From positions 39,406 to 103,405 of the forward strand of contig JAFQEL010000002.1 in assembly GCA_017399065.1 (NCBI GenBank): a DNA stretch of 64,000 nucleotides, in the 5' to 3' direction. Made by a program: the position numbers and the translations under genes. The notes under the pieces are model-generated. The model searched no databases and was not told the DNA's origin. It was given only the letters and a program-made list of their open reading frames with translations. Source of the DNA: Clostridia bacterium. GTDB lineage: Bacteria > Bacillota > Clostridia > Oscillospirales > Acutalibacteraceae. This document shows, piece after piece, positions 53,881 through 63,124 of this stretch (its first letter is position 1; each line of letters begins with the position of its first letter).

Positions 53881-55148
53881 TCAAGAGCCTGCTGGATATC
53901 CTCAATAATATCGTCAACATTCTCGATACCGACGGAGAAACGGATAAGGTCGGGTGAAACGCCGCACTCAACAAGCTCGCTGTCGCTAAGCTGACGGTGG
54001 GTTGAGGATGCAGGATGAAGCACGCAGGTGCGTGCATCGGCAACGTGAGTTACGATTGCGGCAAGCTTGAGAGAATTCATAAACTGCTCTGCCTTCTCTC
54101 TGCCACCCTTTACGCCGAATGAGATAACACCGCAGGTGCCGTTCGGCATATACTTCTGAACAAGCGGATAGTACTTGTTGGAAGGCAGTGCAGGGTAGTT
54201 GACCCACGAAACCTGCTCGTTATTTTCGAGGTACTCGGCAACCTTGAGAGCGTTTGAGCAATGACGCTCCATACGCAGTGCAAGGGTTTCGAGACCGACG
54301 TTGAGATAAAATGCATTCTGCGGAGAAGGAGTTGAGCCGTAGTCACGCAGAAGCTGTGCAACGATTTTTGTAACATAGCCTGCCTTGCCGAAATCACGGG
54401 TATAGACTGCACCGTGATAGCTGTCGTCAGGCTGGGTAAGACCCGGGAATTTATCGTTCTGCTCCCAGTCGAAATTGCCGCTGTCTACAACAACACCGCC
54501 GATTGTGTTTGCGTGACCTTCCATATATTTTGTTGTGGAGTGGGTTACGATATCTGCACCGAATTCAAACGGACGGCAGTTGATGGGAGTGGGGAACGTG
54601 TTGTCGATAATAAGCGGCACACCGTGTGCGTGGGCAACACGTGCAAACTTCTCGATATCGAGCACATCGAGTGAGGGGTTTGCAATTGTTTCACCGAAAA
54701 CAGCCTTTGTATTGGGACGGAAGAGTGCTGAAATCTCCTCTTCGCTTGCATTTGGGTCAACAAAGGTTACGTCGATACCGATTTTACGCATTGTGACGTT
54801 AAAGAGGTTGAACGTGCCGCCATAGATAGTTGCGGCAGAGATAAAGTGGTCGCCCGCACCCATTATATTGATGAGTGAGAAGAAGTTAGCCGCCTGACCC
54901 GAAGAGGTGAGAACTGCGGCAACACCGCCCTCAAGCATAGCGATCTTCTGTGCGACGATATCGCTTGTAGGGTTTGCAAGGCGTGTATACATATAGCCGG
55001 GCTCGAGGTCAAACAGCTTTGCCATTGCCTCGCTTGTATCGTACTTGTAGGTTGTGCTCTGGTAAATCGGGAGCACTCTCGGCTCACCGTTTTTGGGCTC
55101 GTAAGCACCCTGGACACATTTGGTTTCTATTCTGTAATTTTCTTTCAT
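53868..55148 (-). CDS. metY: O-acetylhomoserine sulfhydrylase-like PLP enzyme
   Basis: This protein of 426 aa is in the Cys/Met-metabolism PLP family: RIETKCVQGAYEPKNGEPRV, YTRLANPTSDIVAQKIAMLE, SSGQAANFFSLINI, HSTTKYMEGHAN (PLP Lys near 208) and the C-terminal RFSVGIENVDDII. Length and the long insert before the C-terminal domain match MetY, which makes homocysteine from O-acetylhomoserine and sulfide, rather than cystathionine enzymes (about 380 aa). AAGGAG is 10 nt upstream. It follows the ApgM-family gene by 31 nt. Its last codons form a hairpin with element A2. Confidence 0.93.
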   Translation of the reverse strand: MKENYRIETKCVQGAYEPKNGEPRVLPIYQSTTYKYDTSEAMAKLFDLEPGYMYTRLANPTSDIVAQKIAMLEGGVAAVLTSSGQAANFFSLINIMGAGDHFISAATIYGGTFNLFNVTMRKIGIDVTFVDPNASEEEISALFRPNTKAVFGETIANPSLDVLDIEKFARVAHAHGVPLIIDNTFPTPINCRPFEFGADIVTHSTTKYMEGHANTIGGVVVDSGNFDWEQNDKFPGLTQPDDSYHGAVYTRDFGKAGYVTKIVAQLLRDYGSTPSPQNAFYLNVGLETLALRMERHCSNALKVAEYLENNEQVSWVNYPALPSNKYYPLVQKYMPNGTCGVISFGVKGGREKAEQFMNSLKLAAIVTHVADARTCVLHPASSTHRQLSDSELVECGVSPDLIRFSVGIENVDDIIEDIQQALDAIR

Positions 55149-55179
55149 AAAGAAAACTCTCCTTAAATTGCGAATTGGT

Positions 55180-56391
55180 TTATGCTTCAAAGAAATGTTC
55201 AATAAGTGACGGACCGAAATCAACAAAGTTGCCTGTTGCCTCGGCGGTCTTTTCGTTGATTGATTCAACGCCGCTTTCCTTCTCACCCTTCTTATGGTAA
55301 ATCATATATGGAACCGGGTCGGAAGCGTGAGTCTTGGTCTTGATCGGTGTGGGATGGTCGGGAAGAATCATCACCTTATAGTCATCATACTTCTCGAGTG
55401 CCTCGAGCAGAATCGGCAATACCTTCTCGTCGATAATCTCGATTGAGCGGACTTTGTTTTCGGGCTCTGCTCTGTGGCCGCACTCGTCGGGAGCTTCGAT
55501 ATGGATATAAACGAAATCGCAGCCGTTTTCGAGTGCTTCAACAGCAGCCTTTGCCTTGCCCTCAAAATTAGTGTCAATATAGCCTGTTGCACCCTCAACC
55601 TCGGGCACCTGCATACCTGCGCCGATACCGATACCTTTGAGCAGGTCAACGGCAGAAACGATACAGCCCTTCATACCGAATTTCTCTTCGAAATTCTCAA
55701 GCTGGGGCTTTGTTCCCTCACCCCAGAGCCAGATTGAATTTGCAGGGCGCTTGCCCTCGGCAATTCTTCTCTTGTTTACGGGATGGTCCTTGAGCAGGTC
55801 ATAGCTCTCACGCATCATTTTTGTCAGCTTTTCGGCTGAAGGTGCGGTTGAGATATAGCTGCCGACAACTCTGTCGGAAATATCGTGAGGCGGAGTCATT
55901 GTGCCGAGCTGAGTTGTACCGCCGTGGTGAATAAGGCAGTGACGGTAGCTGACACCGGGATAGAAATCAAACTCACCGCCGCCGAAATGCTCCTGAACGG
56001 TTTTGATGATTTCTGCGGCATCTTCACTGGAGATATCGCCTGCGGAGTAATCAATCATAGTCTTATCGTCGTAATTCTCTTCGTCTGAAAGAGTTACGAC
56101 ATTACATCTGAGAGCGACATCGGTATCGCTCATCTTAACGCCGATGCTGATAGCCTCGAGCGGTGAGCGGCCTGTATAGCAGACTGCAGGGTCATAGCCG
56201 AGCACGCTGAGGTTTGCAACGTCACTGCCGGGCTTGAGGCCTGCGGCAACTGTGCGTACAAGACCAACCTCACCCTTGCTTGCCATACGGTCAAACAGGG
56301 GCTTCTTTGCAAGCTCCATAGGAGTCTTGCCGCCGAGCGCATCTACGGGATAGTCTGCCATTCCGTCATATAAAACTACTGCGTATTTCAT
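55180..56391 (-). CDS. ApgM-family phosphoglycerate mutase / proposed homoserine kinase
   Basis: This 403-aa protein belongs to the alkaline-phosphatase superfamily: YAVVLYDGMADYPVDALGGK with a metal-binding Asp, GSDVANLSVLGYDP (catalytic-type Ser), YIHIEAPDECGHRAEPENK and MILPDHPTPIKTKTHASDPV. This is the archaeal-type cofactor-independent phosphoglycerate mutase family. A bacterial subgroup has been proposed to be a non-orthologous homoserine kinase. Here it is cotranscribed with an O-acetylhomoserine sulfhydrylase, which favours a homoserine-related role, but activity cannot be read from sequence. Confidence 0.85.
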   Translation of the reverse strand: MKYAVVLYDGMADYPVDALGGKTPMELAKKPLFDRMASKGEVGLVRTVAAGLKPGSDVANLSVLGYDPAVCYTGRSPLEAISIGVKMSDTDVALRCNVVTLSDEENYDDKTMIDYSAGDISSEDAAEIIKTVQEHFGGGEFDFYPGVSYRHCLIHHGGTTQLGTMTPPHDISDRVVGSYISTAPSAEKLTKMMRESYDLLKDHPVNKRRIAEGKRPANSIWLWGEGTKPQLENFEEKFGMKGCIVSAVDLLKGIGIGAGMQVPEVEGATGYIDTNFEGKAKAAVEALENGCDFVYIHIEAPDECGHRAEPENKVRSIEIIDEKVLPILLEALEKYDDYKVMILPDHPTPIKTKTHASDPVPYMIYHKKGEKESGVESINEKTAEATGNFVDFGPSLIEHFFEA

Positions 56392-56448
56392 AGTATTACC
56401 AAACTTTCTGTATGCTGTGATATATATACTGAAATTTATTGACCAAAA

Positions 56449-56695
56449 ATGCGTTGAAAACGCAAATCATGCAAAATTTATTTTGCAAATCATGATTTCA
56501 CAGAAATCAAATCATGCCCATCGGGCAAATCATAATTTTAATACCTCAACAAAATTGATTTACTATTGTAAGTTGAGACACCGAGAAGAGACTCGGTGTC
56601 TGTATTTATGATTTAATGATTTGCTCCGCATGATTTGGCTATGCCATGATTTGTTGCTTAAGCAACATGATTTGAATTGATAAATCAATTCATTA
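56449..56695 (-). repeat. Family B hairpin-cassette element, copy B2
   Basis: Cassettes GCGTTGAAAACGC, GCAAAATTTATTTTGC, GATTTCACAGAAATC, GCCCATCGGGC, the core at about 56530-56617 (TACCTCAACAAAATTGATTT, GACACCGAGAAGAGACTCGG), then GTTGCTTAAGCAAC and GAATTGATTTATCAATTC, all separated by AAATCATG/CATGATTT. It fills the gap between purL and the ApgM gene and ends 2 nt from the purL stop. Confidence 0.85.
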
Positions 56696-56696
56696 A

Positions 56697-59600
56697 TTAC
56701 TTGAAGTACTTAACACCGGACTCGAATATCTTCTGGTCCTTGTTGTAGGGAACGTTCTTGTAGAGGTTGTCGCCCTTACGCTCGCTGTGAGCCATCTTAC
56801 CGAGGACACGGCCATCGGGGCTTGTGATACCCTCGATTGCGAGTACGGAGCCGTTGGGGTTGTAGGGCATAGCATCTGCAACGTTGCCGCTCAGGTCGAC
56901 GTACTGTGTAGCAATCTGACCGTTTGCGATAAGCTGCTGAAGGTGAGCCTCGTCTGCAACAAATCTGCCTTCTCCGTGTGAAATCGGCACTGCGTGGATA
57001 TCGCCTGCCTCACACATTGAGAACCACGGTGACTTAACAGATGTAACTCTTGTATAAGCCATATGAGAAACGTGGCGGCCGATATTGTTGTATGTGAGAG
57101 TCGGAGCATCGGGTGCTGTGTCGACAATCTTACCGTAGGGTACAAGACCTGTTTTGATAAGAGCCTGGAAGCCGTTACAGATACCGAGCATAAGACCGTC
57201 GCGCTGCTCAAGAAGGGCTGTTACAGCCTCCTTGACTCTCGGATTCTTGAGAGCTGTAGCGATAAACTTACCGGAGCCGTCGGGCTCGTCACCGCCGGAG
57301 AAGCCACCGGGAAGCATAATAATCTGAGAAGCGTTGATTGCCTTTACAAATGCCTCCATGCTCTGCTCGATGTCGGAAGCGGTAAGGTTCTTGATGACAA
57401 GGATTTCTGCTTCTGCACCTGCATTCTCGAATGCGCGTGCTGTATCAAACTCACAGTTTGTGCCGGGGAATACGGGAATGATAACCTTCGGCTTTGCAGC
57501 CTTGATTGCGGGAGCCTTTGTGTTACGCTCGGTGAAGAGAGCAACCTTGTTGCCGCCTGTGGGAGAAACAGCATCTGTCGGGAATACACCCTCGAGCTTA
57601 GCTGTCCAAGCGCTTACGAGGTCAGCAGTTGCAACCTTCTCGCCTGCGAGAGTGAACTCACCGCTGTCAGAAACAGTACCGAGGAGCTTTGCCGCTACGG
57701 GAGCATCACCCTCACACTCGATTACGAATGAGCCTACGAGCGGAGCATACATCTCACGCTTTGTGAGACTGTCTGCAAAATCGAAGCCGAACATATTGCC
57801 GAATGCCATCTTACATACGCAGGCTGCGGCGCCGCCTTCTTTTACAACGCTTGCACTGAGTATTGTACCCTCGCTTACTGCCTTATAAACATCTGCGATG
57901 AGTGCCTTTGCCTTATCCCAGTCGGGAAGAAGTGTATCAGCATCAACGGGAAGCTCTGCAAGGTAAACCTTGTTGCCAGCAGACTTAAAGGCTGCGGAAG
58001 CAACTTTGCTTGCCTTTGTCATTGAAACTGCGAAGGAAACGAGTGTGGGCGGTACGTCGAGGTCGTTGAACGAGCCTGACATACTGTCCTTACCGCCGAT
58101 TGACGGTGTGCGGTACTTGAGCTGAGCTGTGAGAGCACCGAGAAGAGCTGCTGCGGGCTTGCCCCAACGCTCGGGCACTGTGTTAAGACGCTCAAAGTAC
58201 TCCTGGAATGTGAGTCTTGCCTTGAAGGGGTCTGCACCTGTTACGGCGAGCTTTGCAAGTGACTCTGTTACTGCGTAAGCTGCAGCGTGGAAGGGACTCC
58301 AACGGCTGAGCGCAGGAATGAAGCCGTAGCTCATTGCTGTTGCAGCATCGGTCTTACCGCCGGGCACGGGTACCTTTGCTGTCATTGCCTCTTCGGGTGT
58401 GAGCTGAGTCTTGCCTGCGAAGGGCATATTGACTGTAGCTGCACCGATTGAAGCATCAAAACGCTCAGAAAGACCGATCTGTGAACAAACCTCAAGTCTG
58501 CCGAGGTTTGCCTTGAGAGCTTCAACGCCCTCTTTATCGGAAAGAACACAGGGAACAAGCTCTCTGTAATTCTTGTCTGCATCGGGAGAAGTGATAACTG
58601 CGGTTGCCTTCTGTGTGACACCGTTTGTGTTGAGGAATGCACGGCTGAGGTTGACAATGTTGTCACCTCTCCAGTACATAACGAGTCTTGCTTCCTCTGT
58701 AACCTTTGCAACAACTGTTGCCTCAAGGTTTTCTGTTGCGGCAAGCTCGGAGAATTTTTCGACATCGCCTGCATCAAGCACAACAGCCATTCTCTCCTGT
58801 GATTCGGAGATTGCAAGCTCTGTACCGTCAAGACCGTCGTACTTCTTGGTTACCTTGTCAAGCTCGATCTTAAGACCGTCTGCAAGCTCACCGATTGCAA
58901 CGCAGACACCGCCTGCACCGAAGTCGTTACAGCGGCGGATAAGCTTTGCAGCCTCGGGATTGCGGAAGAGACGCTGGAGCTTACGCTCTGTGGGCGGATT
59001 ACCCTTCTGTACCTCTGCACCGCAGGTCTCGATCGACTCGGTGTTATGTGCTTTGGAGGAGCCTGTTGCACCGCCGCAGCCGTCACGGCCTGTACGGCCG
59101 CCGAGAAGAACTATACAGTCACCGGGAGCAGGAGTCTCACGGCGGACATTCTCCTTGGGAGATGCACCGACAACTGCACCGATTTCCATTCTCTTTGCCT
59201 TGTAGCCCTCGTCATAGAGCTCAACAACCTGGCCTGTTGCAAGACCGATCTGGTTGCCGTATGATGAGTAGCCTGCTGCTGCACCGATTGTGATTTTACG
59301 CTGGGGAAGCTTGCCCTCGAGTGTATCTTCAAAAGCTGCTGTGGGGTCACCGCTGCCGGTAACTCTCATAGCCTGGTAAACGTATGCTCTGCCTGAAAGC
59401 GGGTCACGGATTGCACCGCCGAGACAGGTTGCAGCACCGCCGAAGGGCTCAATCTCTGTGGGGTGGTTGTGAGTTTCGTTCTTGAACTGAACGAGCCACT
59501 GCTCATCCTTACCGTCAACATCGATTGTGACCTCGATTGAGCAGGCATTGATTTCTTCACTCTCGTCAAGGTCGTTTACCTCGCCCGCCTTCTTGAGTGC

Positions 59601-60437
59601 CTTTGTGCCGATTGTACCCATATCCATAAGGGTGATATTCTTGGGTGTGCGGCCTGCATAAACATCGTCACGCACTGCAAGGTATTCGTTCCATGCAGCC
59701 TCGATAACCTTTGCCATCCTGCCGTCCTCAAAGCTGACGTTTTCGAGCTGAGTGAGGAAAGTTGTATGACGGCAGTGGTCAGACCAGTATGTATCTATAA
59801 CCTTCAGCTCTGTTATGCTGGGGTCACGGTTTTCGTCATTTTTGAAATAATCACGGCAGAAGCACAGGTCAGCAACGGTCATTGCAAAGCCGATTGACTT
59901 GTGATATGCTGCAACCTCATCGTCGCTCCAGTTGATAAAGCCTTCGACACGCTGAATATCTGCGGGAATATCGGCAACAATATTAAGGTCTTCGGGCTTG
60001 TCCATAGAAGCCTCACGTGACTCGACAGGGTTGATGAGATAGGATTTGATTGTATTGTATTCGTCATCAGAAAGATTACCCTCGAAGATATATACCTTTG
60101 CACTTGCAACTGCAGGCTGCTCTTCACAGGTAAGAAGAGCTATACACTGAGAAGCGGAGTCTGCACGCTGGTCATACTGACCGGGCAGATACTCGCTTGC
60201 AAGCACACGGCAGCCCTCGGGAATAACAAGCTCTTTACAGATTGTGTCTGCATTGGGCTCAGAGAGCACAACAGTGCAGGCTCTGTCAAATTGCTCGGAG
60301 GTAAGACCCTGTACATCGTAACGGTTGATAAGGCGCACCTTCTCAAGCGATGCGATGCCGAGAGTTGAGCGGATATCGGAAAGGACACCCTTTGCCTCGA
60401 CGTCAAAGCCGTCTCTCTTCTCGACGAAAATTCTCAT
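56697..60437 (-). CDS. purL: Phosphoribosylformylglycinamidine synthase, single-chain
   Basis: This protein of 1246 aa fuses the PurL synthase and PurQ glutaminase parts. Signs are YWSDHCRHTTFLTQL, FKNETHNHPTEIEPFGGAAT, the P-loop-like GGRTGRDGCGGATGSS, GGKDSMSGSF, and a C-terminal class-I amidotransferase PVFPGTNCEFDTARAFENAG with nucleophile Cys in MLGICNGFQ (about 1086) and SHGEGRFV. It converts FGAR to FGAM in purine synthesis. The start may be ATG 60437 or the in-frame GTG 60449; both have weak SDs. A TGT-extended TATAAT lies at 60502. No other pur genes are adjacent. Confidence 0.97.
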   Translation of the reverse strand: MRIFVEKRDGFDVEAKGVLSDIRSTLGIASLEKVRLINRYDVQGLTSEQFDRACTVVLSEPNADTICKELVIPEGCRVLASEYLPGQYDQRADSASQCIALLTCEEQPAVASAKVYIFEGNLSDDEYNTIKSYLINPVESREASMDKPEDLNIVADIPADIQRVEGFINWSDDEVAAYHKSIGFAMTVADLCFCRDYFKNDENRDPSITELKVIDTYWSDHCRHTTFLTQLENVSFEDGRMAKVIEAAWNEYLAVRDDVYAGRTPKNITLMDMGTIGTKALKKAGEVNDLDESEEINACSIEVTIDVDGKDEQWLVQFKNETHNHPTEIEPFGGAATCLGGAIRDPLSGRAYVYQAMRVTGSGDPTAAFEDTLEGKLPQRKITIGAAAGYSSYGNQIGLATGQVVELYDEGYKAKRMEIGAVVGASPKENVRRETPAPGDCIVLLGGRTGRDGCGGATGSSKAHNTESIETCGAEVQKGNPPTERKLQRLFRNPEAAKLIRRCNDFGAGGVCVAIGELADGLKIELDKVTKKYDGLDGTELAISESQERMAVVLDAGDVEKFSELAATENLEATVVAKVTEEARLVMYWRGDNIVNLSRAFLNTNGVTQKATAVITSPDADKNYRELVPCVLSDKEGVEALKANLGRLEVCSQIGLSERFDASIGAATVNMPFAGKTQLTPEEAMTAKVPVPGGKTDAATAMSYGFIPALSRWSPFHAAAYAVTESLAKLAVTGADPFKARLTFQEYFERLNTVPERWGKPAAALLGALTAQLKYRTPSIGGKDSMSGSFNDLDVPPTLVSFAVSMTKASKVASAAFKSAGNKVYLAELPVDADTLLPDWDKAKALIADVYKAVSEGTILSASVVKEGGAAACVCKMAFGNMFGFDFADSLTKREMYAPLVGSFVIECEGDAPVAAKLLGTVSDSGEFTLAGEKVATADLVSAWTAKLEGVFPTDAVSPTGGNKVALFTERNTKAPAIKAAKPKVIIPVFPGTNCEFDTARAFENAGAEAEILVIKNLTASDIEQSMEAFVKAINASQIIMLPGGFSGGDEPDGSGKFIATALKNPRVKEAVTALLEQRDGLMLGICNGFQALIKTGLVPYGKIVDTAPDAPTLTYNNIGRHVSHMAYTRVTSVKSPWFSMCEAGDIHAVPISHGEGRFVADEAHLQQLIANGQIATQYVDLSGNVADAMPYNPNGSVLAIEGITSPDGRVLGKMAHSERKGDNLYKNVPYNKDQKIFESGVKYFK

Positions 60438-60501
60438 AACTTCTTTCACTATTTATCACCATACCATTCTGTAAATAATATTTTATAAAATATTTCAAGA
60501 T

Positions 60502-60510
60502 ATTATAACA
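60502..60510 (-). promoter_or_regulatory. Extended -10 promoter for purL
   Basis: Minus-strand TGTTATAAT with only a weak -35 (TTTATT-like). No purine riboswitch or PurBox was recognised in the leader. Confidence 0.55.
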
Positions 60511-60634
60511 CACATTTTGCAAATAATAAATAGGGAATTTTCAACAGAGCGTAATTTTTCGTAAAAAAGCTTGTACTGATTTTGTGAATTTCTACAAAAT
60601 ACCAATATATCGGCACAAAATGTGCATATCAATC

Positions 60635-60663
60635 TTTACAATCGCAAGCCACAGTGTTATAAT
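60635..60663 (+). promoter_or_regulatory. Promoter for the murA-walJ-rlmH operon
   Basis: TTTACA (60635-60640), 17-nt spacer, TATAAT (60658-60663). The predicted leader to murA is about 365 nt and includes the whole B3 element. Confidence 0.75.
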
Positions 60664-60704
60664 ACAACAGTTAATTGTGTAACTATGCCAATTTCTGCCC
60701 GTGA

Positions 60705-60963
60705 CAATGAATTGACAAGTCAATTCAAATCATGTTGCAACGCAACAATTCACGGAGCGTCAAGCGAGAAATCATGGCGAAGCCAAATCATAAAAATGTA
60801 AAACAATGGCACAAACTTTCCTCGGTGCCGCTGTCTTAACTCTGTGTATCAACTTTATTGAGGTGTTAAAAGTATGATTTGCCTTAGCGGCATGATTTGA
60901 TTTCTTCGAAATCATGATTTGCAAAAAATTGCATGATTTGCGTTTTTTCAAAACGCATTTTAA
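60705..60963 (+). repeat. Family B hairpin-cassette element, copy B3, in the murA leader
   Basis: Opposite orientation to B1. GAATTGACTTGTCAATT-type hairpin, GTTGCAACGCAAC, TGGCGAAGCCA, core at about 60790-60890 (CCTCGGTGCC, TTTATTGAGGTGTTAAAA), GCCTTAGCGGC, GATTTCTTCGAAATC, GCAAAAAATTGC, GCGTTTTTTCAAAACGC, with ATGATTT/AAATCAT between them. The 11-mer TTTCTGCCCGT flanks it on both sides (60692-60702 and 60975-60985). Confidence 0.85.
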
Positions 60964-61035
60964 AACTCTGTCAGTTTCTGCCCGTTAAGGGCTTCGTTAT
61001 AAAATATTATGAAGAAGGGAGCGAACAAAAGGCAG

Positions 61036-62328
61036 ATGGAAAAAATTGTCATCAACGGCGGCATTCCGCTCAAGGGCAGTGTCGAGATCAGCGGCGCAAA
61101 AAATGCTGTTGTCGCAATTCTTCCCGCAACAATCCTTGCAAGAGATGTATGCAGAATTGAGAATATCCCTGATATAAGCGACGTTTCCATAATGCTCAAA
61201 ATCCTTACCCAGCTCGGCGCTACGGTAAAGATGATCAACCGCACCACATACGAAATAGACACCCGAGGTGTTAACTCATATACCGTCCCCAACGAACACA
61301 CAAAGCACCTTCGTGCTTCATACTATATGCTCGGCGCACTGCTCGGCAGATTCGGCAAGGCAAAGGTCTCAATGCCCGGCGGATGCTGGTTCGGTGTACG
61401 CCCGATTGACCTTCACCTTCGCGGTTTCGAGCTGCTCGGTGCAGACGTATCAATCGACAACGCAATGGTAAACGCTCAGGCTGAAAATCTTGTCGGCTCG
61501 GTTATTTATATGGACACCGTTTCCGTCGGTGCAACAGTCAACGTAATGCTTGCCGCAGTAAGAGCAAAAGGCAAGACAATAATCGAAAACGCTGCACGAG
61601 AGCCTCACATTGTTGACCTTGCAAACTTCCTCAACTCAATGGGTGCAGACATCAGAGGTGCCGGCACAGACACGATCAAAATCTACGGTGTGGACGAGCT
61701 CCACGGCTGCACATATTCCATCATCCCCGACCAGATTGAGGCTGGCACATATATGGTTGCCGCTGCAGCTACAAAGGGCGATGTTGTTATCAAAAACGTT
61801 ATACCCAAGCATCTTGAATCAATCACAAAAAAGCTTATAGACTGCGGTGTCGAGGTTGAAGAATACGACGAGGCTGTACGCGTAAGCTGTGCAGGCAGAC
61901 CGCTCAAGTGCAACGTCAAAACTATGCCTCACCCCGGTTTCCCGACAGATATGCAGCCCCAGATGACTGTACTTTTAGCACTTGCAGACGGTACAAGCAT
62001 TGTATCCGAAAGCGTATGGGACAACCGATTCCGCTATGTTGACCAGCTGCTCCGTATGGGTGCAAACATCAACGTTGAGGGCAAGGTTGCAATTGTACAA
62101 GGCGTTGAAAAGCTCAACGGTGCACCCGTAGGTGCCGATGACCTTCGTGCAGGCGCAGCAATGCTTATTGCGGCATTTGCGGCAGAAGGTCAATCCGAAA
62201 TCGAAAACCTCTCACACATTGACAGAGGCTACGAAAACTTTGTAGAAAAATTCAGAAACCTCGGTGCAGATATTCAGCGTGTCGAATTCCCCGACCCTGA
62301 CGAAAACGCAACCGAAAACGCAGGTTAA
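61036..62328 (+). CDS. murA: UDP-N-acetylglucosamine 1-carboxyvinyltransferase
   Basis: This protein of 430 aa starts MEKIVINGGIPLKGSVEISG and has AKNAVVAILPATIL. The catalytic loop cysteine C117 is in MPGGCWFGVRPIDLH, so it should be fosfomycin-sensitive in principle, and the C-terminal DDLRAGAAMLIAA...IENLSHIDRGYENF is typical. It performs the first committed step of peptidoglycan synthesis, adding enolpyruvate to UDP-GlcNAc. The start was chosen by family alignment; the frame opens nine residues earlier at 61009 without an SD. It leads the operon with walJ 3 nt downstream. Confidence 0.96.
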   Translation: MEKIVINGGIPLKGSVEISGAKNAVVAILPATILARDVCRIENIPDISDVSIMLKILTQLGATVKMINRTTYEIDTRGVNSYTVPNEHTKHLRASYYMLGALLGRFGKAKVSMPGGCWFGVRPIDLHLRGFELLGADVSIDNAMVNAQAENLVGSVIYMDTVSVGATVNVMLAAVRAKGKTIIENAAREPHIVDLANFLNSMGADIRGAGTDTIKIYGVDELHGCTYSIIPDQIEAGTYMVAAAATKGDVVIKNVIPKHLESITKKLIDCGVEVEEYDEAVRVSCAGRPLKCNVKTMPHPGFPTDMQPQMTVLLALADGTSIVSESVWDNRFRYVDQLLRMGANINVEGKVAIVQGVEKLNGAPVGADDLRAGAAMLIAAFAAEGQSEIENLSHIDRGYENFVEKFRNLGADIQRVEFPDPDENATENAG

Positions 62329-62331
62329 ATT

Positions 62332-63123
62332 ATGGCAAGATTCTGCTCACTTTACTCCTCCAGCAGCGGCAACTGCAGCTACGCAGGCAACGCTGACGGC
62401 GGCATATTAATAGACGTCGGCGTTACAGCAAAGCGTGCCGCCGAAACACTTGATTGCATCGGCGTTGACATTGGCAGCGTCGGCGCAATTTTTGTTACCC
62501 ACGAGCATACTGACCACATACAGGGTATACGTGTGCTCGCATCAAAACACAATATTCCCGTATACGCAAGCGCAGGTACACTCGAGGCACTTGCCGCAAA
62601 CGGCACGCTCAACGGCAAATTCCCTGCCGATGTTATTCCTGCCGACGGTATAGAAGTAAACGGTATGTTTATCCGCCCGTTTCACACTCCGCACGACAGC
62701 CGCGAGAGCTTAGGCTTCACCGTTGAAATGTCCGACGGCAACCGCCTTGCTATAGCGACGGATATCGGTACGGTAACAGACGAGGTGCTCAGCAACATCA
62801 CCTGCTGTCAGCTTGTAATGCTCGAATCCAACCACGACGTGCGTATGCTGCAGAATAACCCCAACTATACATACGCACTCAAGCGCCGCATACTCTCCGA
62901 CAGAGGTCACCTCTCAAACGATATGTGTGCAAAGACTGCCGCCGACCTTATCGAAAGCGGCACGACAAGGCTGATTCTCGGCCACCTGAGCAAGGAAAAC
63001 AATATGCCCGAGCTCGCTTACCAGAGCACATACAGCACACTGTGCGCAAGAGGTATGGAAGAAGGCAGCGACTACATTCTGCGTGTCGCAGGTACGGGCA
63101 CACCGAAAATGATGGTGTTTTAA
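62332..63123 (+). CDS. walJ: MBL-fold metallohydrolase, WalJ/YycJ family
   Basis: This 263-aa protein starts ARFCSLYSSSSGNCSYAG, typical of YycJ/WalJ. The metal motif is THEHTDHIQGI (HxHxDH near 56), with IRPFHTPHDSRESLGF, ATDIGTVTDEV, LESNHDVRML and LILGHLSKENN. The family is a 5'-exonuclease-like metallo-beta-lactamase protein, linked in Bacillus to the Wal cell-wall regulon and to DNA repair/replication fidelity. Only 3 nt separates it from murA and 1 nt from rlmH. Confidence 0.93.
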   Translation: MARFCSLYSSSSGNCSYAGNADGGILIDVGVTAKRAAETLDCIGVDIGSVGAIFVTHEHTDHIQGIRVLASKHNIPVYASAGTLEALAANGTLNGKFPADVIPADGIEVNGMFIRPFHTPHDSRESLGFTVEMSDGNRLAIATDIGTVTDEVLSNITCCQLVMLESNHDVRMLQNNPNYTYALKRRILSDRGHLSNDMCAKTAADLIESGTTRLILGHLSKENNMPELAYQSTYSTLCARGMEEGSDYILRVAGTGTPKMMVF

Positions 63124-63124
63124 T

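Noticed and set aside
53868..55286. Start at 55286 for the sulfhydrylase
   Set aside because: The extra 46 residues overlap the end of the ApgM-family gene, and AAGGAG points to the ATG at 55148.
60438..60700. Purine riboswitch or PurBox upstream of purL
   Set aside because: I could not find the riboswitch core or a PurBox pair in the leader; only an extended -10 promoter is supported.
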